11,012 nucleotides of DNA from positions 1-11,012 of the forward strand of contig CANGYC010000057.1 of assembly GCA_947457975.1 (NCBI GenBank), given 5' to 3'. This document shows positions 1 to 6,253 of the stretch, piece after piece. The notes under the pieces are model-generated. The model did no database searches, was not told the origin of the DNA, and was given only the letters and a program-made list of their open reading frames with translations. Every line of letters starts with the position of its first letter. Positions within the stretch are counted from its first letter, which is position 1. Position numbers and translations under genes: made by a program. Source of the stretch: Comamonadaceae bacterium. Its GTDB lineage: Bacteria; Pseudomonadota; Gammaproteobacteria; Burkholderiales; Burkholderiaceae_C.

Positions 1-590
1 ATCCGAATGTGCGCGCGGCGCTGAGCAACGTCGACATTGCCCGCCTGGAAGTGGCCCGCGCCGAAGCGGGCCATAGGCCCACTGTGGATCTGACCGCCAG
101 CTACAGCTACGGGCGCAATCCCCAGGGTAACTTCACCTCCACGGCGACCTCGGCCACCAAATCGACGGTGCTCGGCGTGAGCCTGAACCTGCCGCTGTTC
201 GCCGGCTATGCGACGCAAAACCGCATTCGCGAAACGCTGGCTCTGGCCGACCGCGCCCGCACCGACCTCGAAGGTGCGCGCCGCACCGTGGCGCTGAACA
301 CCCGCCAGGCCTTCTTTGGCGTGGTGTCTAGCCAAGGTCGGGTGCGCGCCCTGGAAGCGGCCGAACTCTCAACCCAAAGCTTGGTGGACTCCACCAAGCT
401 GGGTTATCAGGTGGGCGTGACCATCAACCTGGACGTGCTGGATGCACAAAGCCAGCTGTTCCAGACCCGGCGCGACCTCGCGGTGGCCCGCTACGAGGTG
501 CTGGTCGGCAACCTGCGCCTGCGCCAGGCCAGCGGCGTGCTGGTGCCGCAGGATCTGCAGCCCATCAACACCCTGCTGGTCAAGCCCTGA
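1..590 (+). CDS. TolC-family outer membrane efflux channel, C-terminal half (5' end outside window)
   Basis: The frame is open at the left edge (first full codon at position 3) and ends at TGA 588-590, giving about 195 residues. They match the second structural repeat of TolC-type proteins: an alpha-helical start (VRAALSNVDIARLEVARAEA), the conserved transition HRPTVDLTASYSY, a beta-strand region ending in LGVSLNLPLFAGY, a long helix, and the family hallmark GYQVGVTINLDVLDAQSQLF followed by an Arg/Ala-rich helix. Such trimers form the outer membrane and periplasmic exit duct for RND/MFS/ABC efflux pumps and type I secretion. The inner-membrane partners are not in the window. The 3' end is odd: the stop lies in CCC TGA and opens a 12-bp tandem repeat whose +1 frame encodes an EPAPEPA-type tail (see findings). 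The family call is very likely; whether it serves export or drug efflux cannot be told. Confidence 0.93.
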   Translation, partial: PNVRAALSNVDIARLEVARAEAGHRPTVDLTASYSYGRNPQGNFTSTATSATKSTVLGVSLNLPLFAGYATQNRIRETLALADRARTDLEGARRTVALNTRQAFFGVVSSQGRVRALEAAELSTQSLVDSTKLGYQVGVTINLDVLDAQSQLFQTRRDLAVARYEVLVGNLRLRQASGVLVPQDLQPINTLLVKP

Positions 591-617
591 GCCAGCACCT
601 GAGCCAGCATCTGAGCC
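587..617 (+). repeat. 12-bp tandem repeat (CTGAGCCAGCAC) over the TolC stop codon
   Basis: Two full copies (587-598 and 599-610, differing at the last base) and a partial third (611-617) follow each other directly. The first copy contains the TGA stop of the TolC-family gene. Because the period is 12 bp, TGA recurs in the same frame at 588, 600 and 612. In the +1 frame the same bases read EPAPEPASEPGP and stop at 625-627. Confidence 0.85.
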
Positions 618-636
618 GGGCCCCTGAAGCGGCCCC

Positions 637-1305
637 TCATTCAGCCAGGCCCAGCGCCACACCAGCCCTGCGCCCCAGCTGCGGGAACACCGTGGTCACG
701 GGCAGCACCTCCGGCAGCACATAAACAATGGCGCGGCCACCGAAGCGGCCCACCAGGGGCTGCACCACCTGCTCGTAAAAGACACGGGGCACATTGATGC
801 AGCCATACGAAATGCGGTTGTCCTCCGGCGTGGCAGACGCCAGGCGCTGCAGGCGCCGCTCGGCCGGTTGGGTGGCGCGCACACGGTGCAGCGAGACGGC
901 GGCCTCGTAGTCCACCCAGAGCACCTCCTCGCCCTGGGCGTTGTGCCCCAGCTCAGCCTCAAAGCGGCCTGCCGGGGTGGTGCGCTCATCGGGCTGGATG
1001 CTGGCGATCGGCCGCTCGCCGATGCCAGGCACGCTGTGATCGCCCCGCGCTGCCCCCATGAGCACGGGCGCAGAGGCGCGCAAGGCACCCGAGGCATCAA
1101 AAGCGAAGGCGCGGGCACGGGCTTTGTCGACCACGATGAACGGCAGTTGCTGGTTGTCCAGGGTGGCCCGCACCCACTGGATCAGCTGGCGTGTGGCCGG
1201 TGCGGCCCGGCTCAGACCCGCATCGGCCGCCTGGGCCGACGGCAACAGGCACGCAGCCAGCAGCAGCCACGCGGCCAGCCACCCGGAACGAAAAGCGTGA
1301 TGCAC
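637..1305 (-). CDS. Periplasmic L,D-transpeptidase-like YkuD-domain protein
   Basis: 222 residues. Residues 1-26 form a signal peptide (positive start, hydrophobic WLAAWLLLAACLL, AQA cleavage site), so the mature enzyme is periplasmic. The YkuD fold is shown by TTPAGRF (109-115), a histidine in AAVSLHRV (His140) and the catalytic box RISYGCINVP (Cys169). The usual box is [S/T]HGC; here Tyr replaces the His. The extended form ISYGCINVP followed by FY and a late VYVLPE is, from memory, common in a proteobacterial subgroup. YkuD enzymes use Cys to make or trim 3-3 peptidoglycan crosslinks or attach lipoproteins; the actual acceptor here is unknown. Start: GTG at 1305-1303 is supported by GGGGAG six bases upstream (1317-1312). 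It converges on the TolC-family gene with a 46-bp gap. A terminator-like hairpin sits just before its Shine-Dalgarno. Confidence 0.88.
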   Translation of the reverse strand: MHHAFRSGWLAAWLLLAACLLPSAQAADAGLSRAAPATRQLIQWVRATLDNQQLPFIVVDKARARAFAFDASGALRASAPVLMGAARGDHSVPGIGERPIASIQPDERTTPAGRFEAELGHNAQGEEVLWVDYEAAVSLHRVRATQPAERRLQRLASATPEDNRISYGCINVPRVFYEQVVQPLVGRFGGRAIVYVLPEVLPVTTVFPQLGRRAGVALGLAE

Positions 1306-1318
1306 ACCAAGCTCCCCA

Positions 1319-1345
1319 GAAAAAGAAGGCGGCCTGCGCCGCCCT
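1319..1345 (-). terminator. Terminator-like hairpin with U-tract, directly ahead of the YkuD gene's ribosome site
   Basis: On the minus strand GGCGGC (1343-1338) pairs with GCCGCC (1333-1328) across the loop GCAG. The stem is extended by a G-T and an A-T pair and followed by TTCTTTTTCT. This has the form of an intrinsic terminator. Its U-tract ends at the base before GGGGAG, the Shine-Dalgarno of the YkuD gene, so any transcript reaching that gene must pass through it. It may end the transcript of the upstream small gene, or act as a leader attenuator. Confidence 0.55.
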
Positions 1346-1351
1346 TGAATC

Positions 1352-1389
1352 CCAACAAACCAAACACCGGGGCGGCACCGCGCGCCCGG
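1352..1389 (-). terminator. Second candidate hairpin terminator after the small Ser/Thr-rich gene
   Basis: On the minus strand CCGGGCG (1389-1383) can pair with CGCCCCGG (1374-1367) with one bulged G and an 8-base loop. The T-rich stretch TGTTTGGTTTGTTGG follows. The T-tract is interrupted by G, so it would be a weak intrinsic terminator. It begins about 19 bases after the stop of the gene ending at 1408. Confidence 0.4.
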
Positions 1390-1407
1390 CGTCTGGCGCC
1401 ATGCCTT

Positions 1408-1701
1408 TCAGTTGCGGTCGGCGCGTGGCTTGCGGGGGGCGCTGCCGGTACCCATGGGGGATGAGGGTGCGGGTGTCGTGGTGGTGGTGGTCTCCGTGGT
1501 CGTGGCGCCGGAGCCCATGCTGCCGGTGCCAGAGCTGCTCGCGCCGCTCGAGCTGCCGGCGCCCGCGGGGGAGGCGCTCGTGTCGCTCTGGACCGGGTTG
1601 TCCGCCGAACCGGCGGCACCTGCGCCAGACTGCGCATAGGCCAGGCCCACGGCGGCGGCCAGGGCGGTGCTGAGGGTCAAGGAAAGAAGTTTGGAACTCA
1701 T
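1408..1701 (-). CDS. Small exported Ser/Gly/Thr-rich low-complexity protein of unknown function
   Basis: 97 residues starting at ATG 1701-1699, with GGAG placed 8 bases upstream. The frame is open further upstream to 1809, but only this ATG gives both a good ribosome site and a clean signal peptide: MSSKLLSLTLSTALAAAVGLAYAQ with AYA cleavage near residue 23. The mature part (about 74 residues) has almost no hydrophobic core: Ser/Gly/Ala-rich segments, then a threonine run (ATTTETTTTTT), Pro/Ser, and a basic tail RKPRADRN. No catalytic or binding motif is visible and no cysteine is present, so it is probably a disordered periplasmic or surface-associated protein. Similar small proteins occur in Comamonadaceae as hypotheticals. 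It lies between waaA and the YkuD gene on the same strand; a role in the envelope is only a guess from position. Confidence 0.7.
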   Translation of the reverse strand: MSSKLLSLTLSTALAAAVGLAYAQSGAGAAGSADNPVQSDTSASPAGAGSSSGASSSGTGSMGSGATTTETTTTTTPAPSSPMGTGSAPRKPRADRN

Positions 1702-1721
1702 GCAAGCATCTCCAGTTAAAA

Positions 1722-1738
1722 CCATCGGACGTCGATGG
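1722..1738. promoter_or_regulatory. Inverted repeat CCATCG-N5-CGATGG upstream of the small exported-protein gene
   Basis: A perfect 6-bp inverted repeat with a 5-base spacer lies 20-37 bases upstream of the ATG at 1701. It could be an operator or a hairpin in the 5' leader. No convincing -35/-10 pair could be placed around it. Confidence 0.35.
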
Positions 1739-1811
1739 AAGGAGACGGATTCTTCAAGCCCGGCCTGCGCGCAAGCTGTGGGATGCCGCACGAGGCCGGT
1801 GTCAGACAAGC

Positions 1812-1827
1812 GCCCCGTGTCCGGGGC
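1812..1827. other. GC hairpin just downstream of waaA
   Basis: GCCCCG, TGTC, CGGGGC form a perfect 6-bp stem with a 4-base loop, 29 bases beyond the waaA stop. Neither strand has a good T-run after it, so it is at best a weak or Rho-assisted 3'-end structure for the LPS operon. The rest of the 1702-1855 gap holds no gene that I can support. Confidence 0.35.
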
Positions 1828-1855
1828 CTAAACAGACACAGACAGTGGCTTTTTT

Positions 1856-3151
1856 TCAGCCCCGCTGGTGCTGGAGCTCAAGCATGTTGGCCGTGCGTTC
1901 GGCCGTGCCACGGTGCCGCAGGGCAAAGGCCTGGGCAGCTTGGGCGGCCTGGGCCTGGCGCTCGGGGCGCATCAAGCCAGCTGCCGCCTCCAGGGCCTGG
2001 ACCAGGTCCAGCACCCGCCAGGCCGCACCTTCTGCCAGGGCTTGCTCAGCCACCTCGCTGAAATTGAAGGTGTGCGGCCCCATCACCACCGGACAGGCGC
2101 AGGCCGCGGCCTCGATCAGGTTCTGACCGCCCAGGGGCAAAAAGCTGCCTCCCAACAGCGCCAGCTGGCTCAGGCCGTAATACAGCGCCATCTCGCCCAG
2201 CGAGTCGCCCAGCCAGAGCGTGCCCGGCGCAGGTGCGGGCATGCGCTCCAGGCCAGTGCCCCAGGTGCTGCGGCGCGACACCGTCCAGCCCGCCGCCTCA
2301 GCCAGGCGCGCCACCTCGTCAAAGCGCTGGGGATGGCGCGGCACGAGCAGCACTTGGACATGCTTGCACGCTCCGGCGGCCAGAGCCTGGAGCAGCAGGG
2401 CCTCCTCGCCTTCGCGCGAACTGGCGAACATGAGCACCGGACGCTGCAGTTGCTGGGCGCGCGCAAGTGCAAGCAGCTCCTCATTGGGCTGCGCATCGAA
2501 CTTGAGGTTTCCCAGCACCGCCTCTACGCGCGTGCCGAGCTGGCGCAGGCGCTGGGCATCGGCCTCGGACTGCGCCAGGGCGGCGCTCAGGCCCGCATAG
2601 GCCGGGCGGGCCAGCGCAGGCCAGCGCTGGGCCTGCTGCAGGGTCTTGTCGGACAGGCGCGCATTGACCAGCCACAGAGGCAAGCCCTGAGCCTGAGCAC
2701 CCGCCACCAGCTGGGGCCAGACCTCGGTTTCCATGAGCACGCCCAACCGGGGCTTGAAATGCCTGAGAAAACGCTGCACGGCCTGCGGTGAATCCCAGGG
2801 CTGCCAGACCTGCACATCGCCAGGCCGCAACAGCTTGCGGCCTTCGGCCCGACCGGTGGCCGTGCCATGGGTGAGCAGCACACGCAGGCCGGGCTGGCGC
2901 TCGCGCCAAGCCTTGAGCAGAAGACCTGCGGCCAGCGTCTCGCCCAGGGACACCGCATGCAGCCAAACCAAGGCTTGAGCGGTCTCGGCAGGCTGTGTGT
3001 AGTGGCCAAAGCGCTCGGGCACAGCCTCGGCATAGCCCGGTTCAGCGCGGGCGCGGCGGGCGAGCTTGCGGCGCAGCAAGGGTTCGGCCAAGCGCATGAG
3101 CACGCCATAGAGGCCAAGCACCCAGTGCTCGCGCAGGCTTAACTCGCGCAT
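1856..3151 (-). CDS. waaA: 3-deoxy-D-manno-octulosonic acid (Kdo) transferase
   Basis: 431 residues, close to the 425 of E. coli WaaA (GT30 family). It transfers Kdo from CMP-Kdo onto lipid A precursor on the inner face of the cytoplasmic membrane. Visible features: an N-terminal hydrophobic anchor (HWVLGLYGVLMRLAEPLL, about 9-26); the acceptor-side motif VWLHAVSLGE with Glu71 in the catalytic-base position; METEVWPQL; and the C-terminal CMP-Kdo-binding block with GDSLGEM, GGSFLPLGGQN (334-344) and MGPHTFNF (near 357). E. coli has GGHN where this has GGQN. Start: ATG 3151-3149 gives the standard MRELSLREHW beginning. The frame stays open 12 codons further to 3187, but that stretch lies inside the 3' end of waaC and is unlike the family. 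It overlaps the waaC stop by 13 bases, so translational coupling is likely. The number of Kdo units added cannot be read from sequence. Confidence 0.95.
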   Translation of the reverse strand: MRELSLREHWVLGLYGVLMRLAEPLLRRKLARRARAEPGYAEAVPERFGHYTQPAETAQALVWLHAVSLGETLAAGLLLKAWRERQPGLRVLLTHGTATGRAEGRKLLRPGDVQVWQPWDSPQAVQRFLRHFKPRLGVLMETEVWPQLVAGAQAQGLPLWLVNARLSDKTLQQAQRWPALARPAYAGLSAALAQSEADAQRLRQLGTRVEAVLGNLKFDAQPNEELLALARAQQLQRPVLMFASSREGEEALLLQALAAGACKHVQVLLVPRHPQRFDEVARLAEAAGWTVSRRSTWGTGLERMPAPAPGTLWLGDSLGEMALYYGLSQLALLGGSFLPLGGQNLIEAAACACPVVMGPHTFNFSEVAEQALAEGAAWRVLDLVQALEAAAGLMRPERQAQAAQAAQAFALRHRGTAERTANMLELQHQRG

Positions 3152-4149
3152 GCGGCGCCTGTAGGGTCCGCCTGGGCCTGGCTGCAACGCTGCCAGGCCT
3201 GCCAGGCCTCCTCGAAGCCAGGCACGTGGTCGCCTCCCACCGCCGCCTGGTGCGCCCGTCCGATGGGGCCGGCGCGGCGGATGCGGGGCTGGCTAAAGAG
3301 CTGGACCACGGGCAAATCGAGTGCCACCGCCAGATGGCCCAGGCCCGAGTCCACGGACACCACGCCGCGGCTGTCGGCCATGCGGGGCCACAGGGCCGAG
3401 AGCTTCAGGCGCGGCAGCACCTCGGCCCCTTCGCCCAGGCGAGCGACCAGTTGCGCGGCCCAGGCGGCCTCTTTGTCAGAGGCCTGGGGAATGCAGACGC
3501 GCTCTCCGGCAGCCAGCAGCCGCTGGCCCAGCTCGGCCCAGTGGTCCAGGGGCCATTCGTTGTCGGCGCGCGTGGTGCCGTGGCACAGCCACACCCCCTG
3601 GCGCTGCGACACAGGGGCCAGAGGCGGGAAGGGATAGCACGGCGGCTCAGCCATGAAGGGCGCTTGCGCGTAGTCCAGCGCACCGGCGGCCAGCAGCCGG
3701 GTGCGCGCCACCGCATGCACCTGCCGCGGCATGGGCACGCCGCGCTGCAGCAGCCACTTGACGGGCCACTCGTAGCCGCACAGTTCGCTGGCATTGCCGA
3801 AGGTGGCGGTGAAGCCGCAGGGGGCGAGCCGGGCCTGGCGGGCCACCAGCGCCGACTTGATGAGGCCCTGGCCATCGATGACGGCGTCATAAGCCTCTTC
3901 GCGCAGGCGCGCACGAAAGGCGGCACGCTCGCTGCGCACGCGGGCATCGAAGGGCGTCTTGCGCCAGCGCCGCTGCGCACAGGGCAGCACGCGCTCGAGC
4001 CCCGGCACGGACTGCAGCAAGTCGGCAAAGGCCTCCTCCACCGCCCAGTCGATGCGGGCCTGGGGAAAGGCCGTGCGCAGATCCTGTACCACCGGCAGGG
4101 TCTGGATCACATCGCCCAGAGACGAGAGTTTGACGATCAGGATGCGCAT
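3139..4149 (-). CDS. waaC: Lipopolysaccharide heptosyltransferase I
   Basis: 336 residues (E. coli WaaC 319), GT9 family. It adds the first L-glycero-D-manno-heptose to Kdo-lipid A on the cytoplasmic side. The start MRILIVKLSSLGDVIQTLPV is the canonical WaaC N-terminus, with Asp13 in the catalytic-base position. VWLCHGTTRADNEWPLDHW (mid-protein) and SVDSGLGHLAVAL (about 265-277) are the ADP-heptose-side motifs of GT9. Start ATG 4149-4147 lies 7 bases after the stop of the phosphomannomutase gene and has no clear Shine-Dalgarno, so it is probably coupled to it. The same frame is open upstream to 4548, but that part is a shadow of the phosphomannomutase gene with no family similarity. The tail after about residue 320 (SQAQADPTGAACAS) is longer than usual and overlaps the waaA start. 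WaaC is preferred over WaaF because of the N-terminus and the pairing with waaA; waaF is not in the window. Confidence 0.93.
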   Translation of the reverse strand: MRILIVKLSSLGDVIQTLPVVQDLRTAFPQARIDWAVEEAFADLLQSVPGLERVLPCAQRRWRKTPFDARVRSERAAFRARLREEAYDAVIDGQGLIKSALVARQARLAPCGFTATFGNASELCGYEWPVKWLLQRGVPMPRQVHAVARTRLLAAGALDYAQAPFMAEPPCYPFPPLAPVSQRQGVWLCHGTTRADNEWPLDHWAELGQRLLAAGERVCIPQASDKEAAWAAQLVARLGEGAEVLPRLKLSALWPRMADSRGVVSVDSGLGHLAVALDLPVVQLFSQPRIRRAGPIGRAHQAAVGGDHVPGFEEAWQAWQRCSQAQADPTGAACAS

Positions 4150-4156
4150 GCCGGGC

Positions 4157-5548
4157 TCAGTGTGCAGCGCCTTGGAGCTGCGCATCGGGCTTGACGCTGC
4201 GCAGCAAGGCCAGCATCTCGGACTCGATGCGCTGGAGGGCCTCGGGGGTGTGGCCTTCAAAGCGCAGCACCAGCACGGGCGTGGTGTTGGAGGCGCGCAC
4301 CAGGCCGAAGCCGTCGGGCCAATCCACGCGGACGCCATCGATGGTGTTGACCCGCGCTGGGGCGGCAAAGCGCGCGCTGCCTTGGGCCACCAGCTGGGCC
4401 ACCAATTGCTGGGGCTCGCCCTCGGCACAGGCCACATTGAGCTCGGGCGTGGAAAAACTGGTGGGCAGGGCGTTGAGCACCGCCGAGGCGTCGGCGCTTT
4501 TGCTGAGGATCTCCAGCAGGCGCGCGCCGGCGTAGGTGCCGTCGTCAAAGCCGTACCAACGTTCCTTGAAAAAGATGTGGCCGCTCATCTCGCCGCCCAG
4601 GGGCGAGTCCAGCTCGCGCATGCGCGCCTTGATGAGCGAGTGGCCGGTCTTGTACATCACGGCCTGGCCGCCCGCGGCCTCGATGGCCGGCCCCAGGCGC
4701 TGCGAACACTTCACATCAAAGAGGATGGGCGCGCCCGGCACGCGGGAGAGCACGTCTTGGGCAAACAGCATCATCTGCCGGTCGGGGAAGATGTTCTGGC
4801 CGTCCTTGGTGACGATGCCCAGGCGGTCGCCGTCGCCGTCGAAGGCCAGGCCCAGCTCGGCGTCGGTGGTGCGCAGCGCCTGAATGACGTCACGCAGGTT
4901 CTCGGGCTTGCTGGGGTCGGGGTGGTGGTTCGGAAACTCTCCATCAACCTCGCTGAAGAGTTCGGTCACCTCGCAGCCCAGCGCGCGGAAGATGGCCGGG
5001 GCCGAGGCGCCGGCAATGCCGTTGCCGCTGTCCACCACGATCTTCATGGGGCGTGCGAGTTTGACATCGCTGGTGATACGCGCACGGTAGTCGGCCAGCA
5101 CGTCGGCATGGCGCAGGCTGCCTGCCTGCGCGGCCACGGTCCAGGCCTCCTCTTGCATGAGCCGGCGCAAGGCCTGGATCTCCTCGCCATGGATGGCCTT
5201 GCCGGCCAGCACCATCTTGAAGCCGTTGTAATCCTTGGGGTTGTGGCTGCCCGTGACCTGGATGCCGCTGCGGCACAGGGTGCTGGCGGCAAAGTACAGC
5301 ATGGGCGTGGTGACCGCACCGATGTCGATGACATCCACCCCAGAAGCGCGCAGGCCACGGATGAGCGCGGCGCTCAGCAGGGGGCCGCTGAGCCGGCCAT
5401 CGCGGCCCACCGCCACCACCTGCTCGCCCTGCTGCAGGGCTGTGGTGCCGAAGGCGCGGCCCAGGGCCTCGGCTACGTCTTCGGTGAGCGTGGACGGGAC
5501 CACGCCGCGGATGTCGTAGGCCTTGAAGATGGACGGGGAAGCGTGCAT
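4157..5548 (-). CDS. Phosphomannomutase/phosphoglucomutase (AlgC/ManB type)
   Basis: 463 residues, the same length as Pseudomonas AlgC, of the alpha-D-phosphohexomutase superfamily. It interconverts mannose-6-P/mannose-1-P and glucose-6-P/glucose-1-P for LPS core, O-antigen or exopolysaccharide precursors in the cytoplasm. The four superfamily loops are all present: the phosphoserine loop VTGSHNPKDYNG (Ser101), the Mg-binding loop FDGDGDR (Asp237, 239, 241), the sugar-specificity loop GGEMSGH (318-324) and the phosphate-binding loop RASNTTP (418-424). Start: ATG 5548-5546 gives MHASPSIFKAYDIRG, where FKAYDIRG is the standard N-terminal motif. The frame is open 48 codons further upstream, but that stretch is non-conserved and includes the hairpins of the leader. 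It is first of a pgm-waaC-waaA run; dual substrate use is inferred from family similarity. Confidence 0.94.
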   Translation of the reverse strand: MHASPSIFKAYDIRGVVPSTLTEDVAEALGRAFGTTALQQGEQVVAVGRDGRLSGPLLSAALIRGLRASGVDVIDIGAVTTPMLYFAASTLCRSGIQVTGSHNPKDYNGFKMVLAGKAIHGEEIQALRRLMQEEAWTVAAQAGSLRHADVLADYRARITSDVKLARPMKIVVDSGNGIAGASAPAIFRALGCEVTELFSEVDGEFPNHHPDPSKPENLRDVIQALRTTDAELGLAFDGDGDRLGIVTKDGQNIFPDRQMMLFAQDVLSRVPGAPILFDVKCSQRLGPAIEAAGGQAVMYKTGHSLIKARMRELDSPLGGEMSGHIFFKERWYGFDDGTYAGARLLEILSKSADASAVLNALPTSFSTPELNVACAEGEPQQLVAQLVAQGSARFAAPARVNTIDGVRVDWPDGFGLVRASNTTPVLVLRFEGHTPEALQRIESEMLALLRSVKPDAQLQGAAH

Positions 5549-5574
5549 GAGTGGGGGCGGCAAGAAAGGGTGGG

Positions 5575-5622
5575 CCTCGCGGTGCGAGGAATGTGCGAGG
5601 AATCCTTGCCGTATCGGCAAGG
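5575..5622 (-). promoter_or_regulatory. Structured leader/operator of the phosphomannomutase operon: two hairpins and an 11-bp tandem repeat
   Basis: Three elements are packed in 48 bp, starting 27 bp upstream of the phosphomannomutase ATG. CCTCGC-GGT-GCGAGG (5575-5589) is a perfect 6-bp stem. GTGCGAGGAAT occurs twice head to tail (5582-5592, 5593-5603). CCTTGCCG-TAT-CGGCAAGG (5604-5622) is a perfect 8-bp inverted repeat abutting the repeat. On the minus strand TAAAAT (5643-5638) is a possible -10, but no -35 is convincing. Operator or mRNA leader structure is inferred. Confidence 0.5.
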
Positions 5623-5702
5623 TGCCAGACGAGTTGGATTTTAGGTGCCGCACCCGGGCACGCCGCAGCTGATCCAGGGGCGGCATGCGCACAGGCCGGT
5701 CG

Positions 5703-5708
5703 TATGAT
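5703..5708 (+). promoter_or_regulatory. Possible -10 element (TATGAT) for the ogt gene
   Basis: TATGAT lies 35 bases before the ATG at 5744. It is one base from consensus, in one of the few AT-rich stretches of the divergent intergenic region. The -35 position (about 5680-5685, GCGGCA) does not fit, so this would be a weak or activated promoter. Confidence 0.3.
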
Positions 5709-5743
5709 GGTTTTCATTTTTCTGCCACTGGCTTGCCCGCCCC

Positions 5744-6253
5744 ATGCCCTACCCCACCGACCTGGTCCAGACCGACTGCATGAGCCCGCTCGGGCGCTTG
5801 CACCTGGCGGCCAGCGGGCAGGGGCTGGCCGGGCTGTGGTTCGAGGACCAGGCGCACCGCCCGGCCGCGCTCTCGGGCCCCGGCGCCTGGCCGCAAGAGC
5901 CCGAGCTGCCCCTGTTCCAGGCCGCACGCGAGCAATTGAAGGCCTACTTTGAGAGGCGCCTCCATACCTTCGACCTGCCCCTGGACCTGAGCAGCGGAAC
6001 AGCCTTCCAGCAGGTGGTGTGGCGCCGGCTGCAAGACATCGGCCCTGGCCAGCACATCACCTATGGCGAGCTGGCACGGCAGCTGGGCAGGCCGCAGGCC
6101 GCGCGCGCCGTGGGCGCGGCCGTGGGGCGTAATCCCTTGAGCATCGTGCTGCCCTGCCACCGCGTGCTGGGCCAGGGTGGACAACTCACGGGCTACGCCG
6201 GCGGCCTGCCACGCAAGACCGCCCTGCTCGCGCTCGAGCAGCCCCAGCGGTGA
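5744..6253 (+). CDS. ogt: Methylated-DNA--[protein]-cysteine S-methyltransferase (O6-alkylguanine-DNA alkyltransferase)
   Basis: 169 residues, Ogt/MGMT type without an Ada-like N-terminal regulator domain. It moves the alkyl group from O6-methylguanine (or O4-methylthymine) in DNA to its own cysteine in a one-turnover suicide reaction. Visible: an N-terminal RNase-H-like domain (about 1-80), then the DNA-binding domain with TAFQQVVWRRLQDIGPGQHITYGELA, the recognition helix with arginine finger Arg121 (ARAVGAAVGRNP), the Asn-hinge residue Asn130 and the active site VLPCHRV with Cys138. Start ATG 5744 gives the normal length; an in-frame downstream ATG (Met13) would cut the domain. No strong Shine-Dalgarno is seen. 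The stop TGA overlaps the GTG start of the transporter gene, so both are probably one transcript. Whether it is alkylation-induced cannot be told; no Ada box is evident. Confidence 0.94.
   Translation: MPYPTDLVQTDCMSPLGRLHLAASGQGLAGLWFEDQAHRPAALSGPGAWPQEPELPLFQAAREQLKAYFERRLHTFDLPLDLSSGTAFQQVVWRRLQDIGPGQHITYGELARQLGRPQAARAVGAAVGRNPLSIVLPCHRVLGQGGQLTGYAGGLPRKTALLALEQPQR

Noticed and set aside
137..164. Possible missing motif in the YkuD protein because Tyr replaces His in the SxGC box
   Set aside because: The catalytic Cys, preceding Ser and following Ile-Asn are intact and this variant is, from memory, common in a proteobacterial subgroup, so it is not taken as inactivation (the variant box is at about 799-810 on the minus strand).
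618..635. GGGCC-N8-GGCCC between the converging TolC-family and YkuD genes as a shared terminator
   Set aside because: Only a 5-bp stem with no T-run on either strand; too weak to call.
1868..2791. 307-codon plus-strand frame opposite waaA
   Set aside because: Low-complexity Gln/Ala/Arg/His composition typical of a GC-rich shadow; waaA on the other strand has all family motifs.
3226..4194. 322-codon plus-strand frame opposite waaC
   Set aside because: Shadow composition, no ribosome site or motif; waaC explains the region.
4150..4548. N-terminal extension of waaC (133 codons)
   Set aside because: The translation is Pro/Ser/Trp-rich and lies inside the phosphomannomutase gene; the canonical WaaC N-terminus begins exactly at ATG 4149.
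3959..5644. 561-codon plus-strand open frame opposite the phosphomannomutase and waaC genes
   Set aside because: It mirrors the antisense of two clearly real genes, has no recognisable motif, and long antisense frames are expected with G/C-rich third positions.
5549..5692. 48-codon N-terminal extension of the phosphomannomutase
   Set aside because: Non-conserved, contains the leader hairpins, and the family length (463) is reached from ATG 5548.
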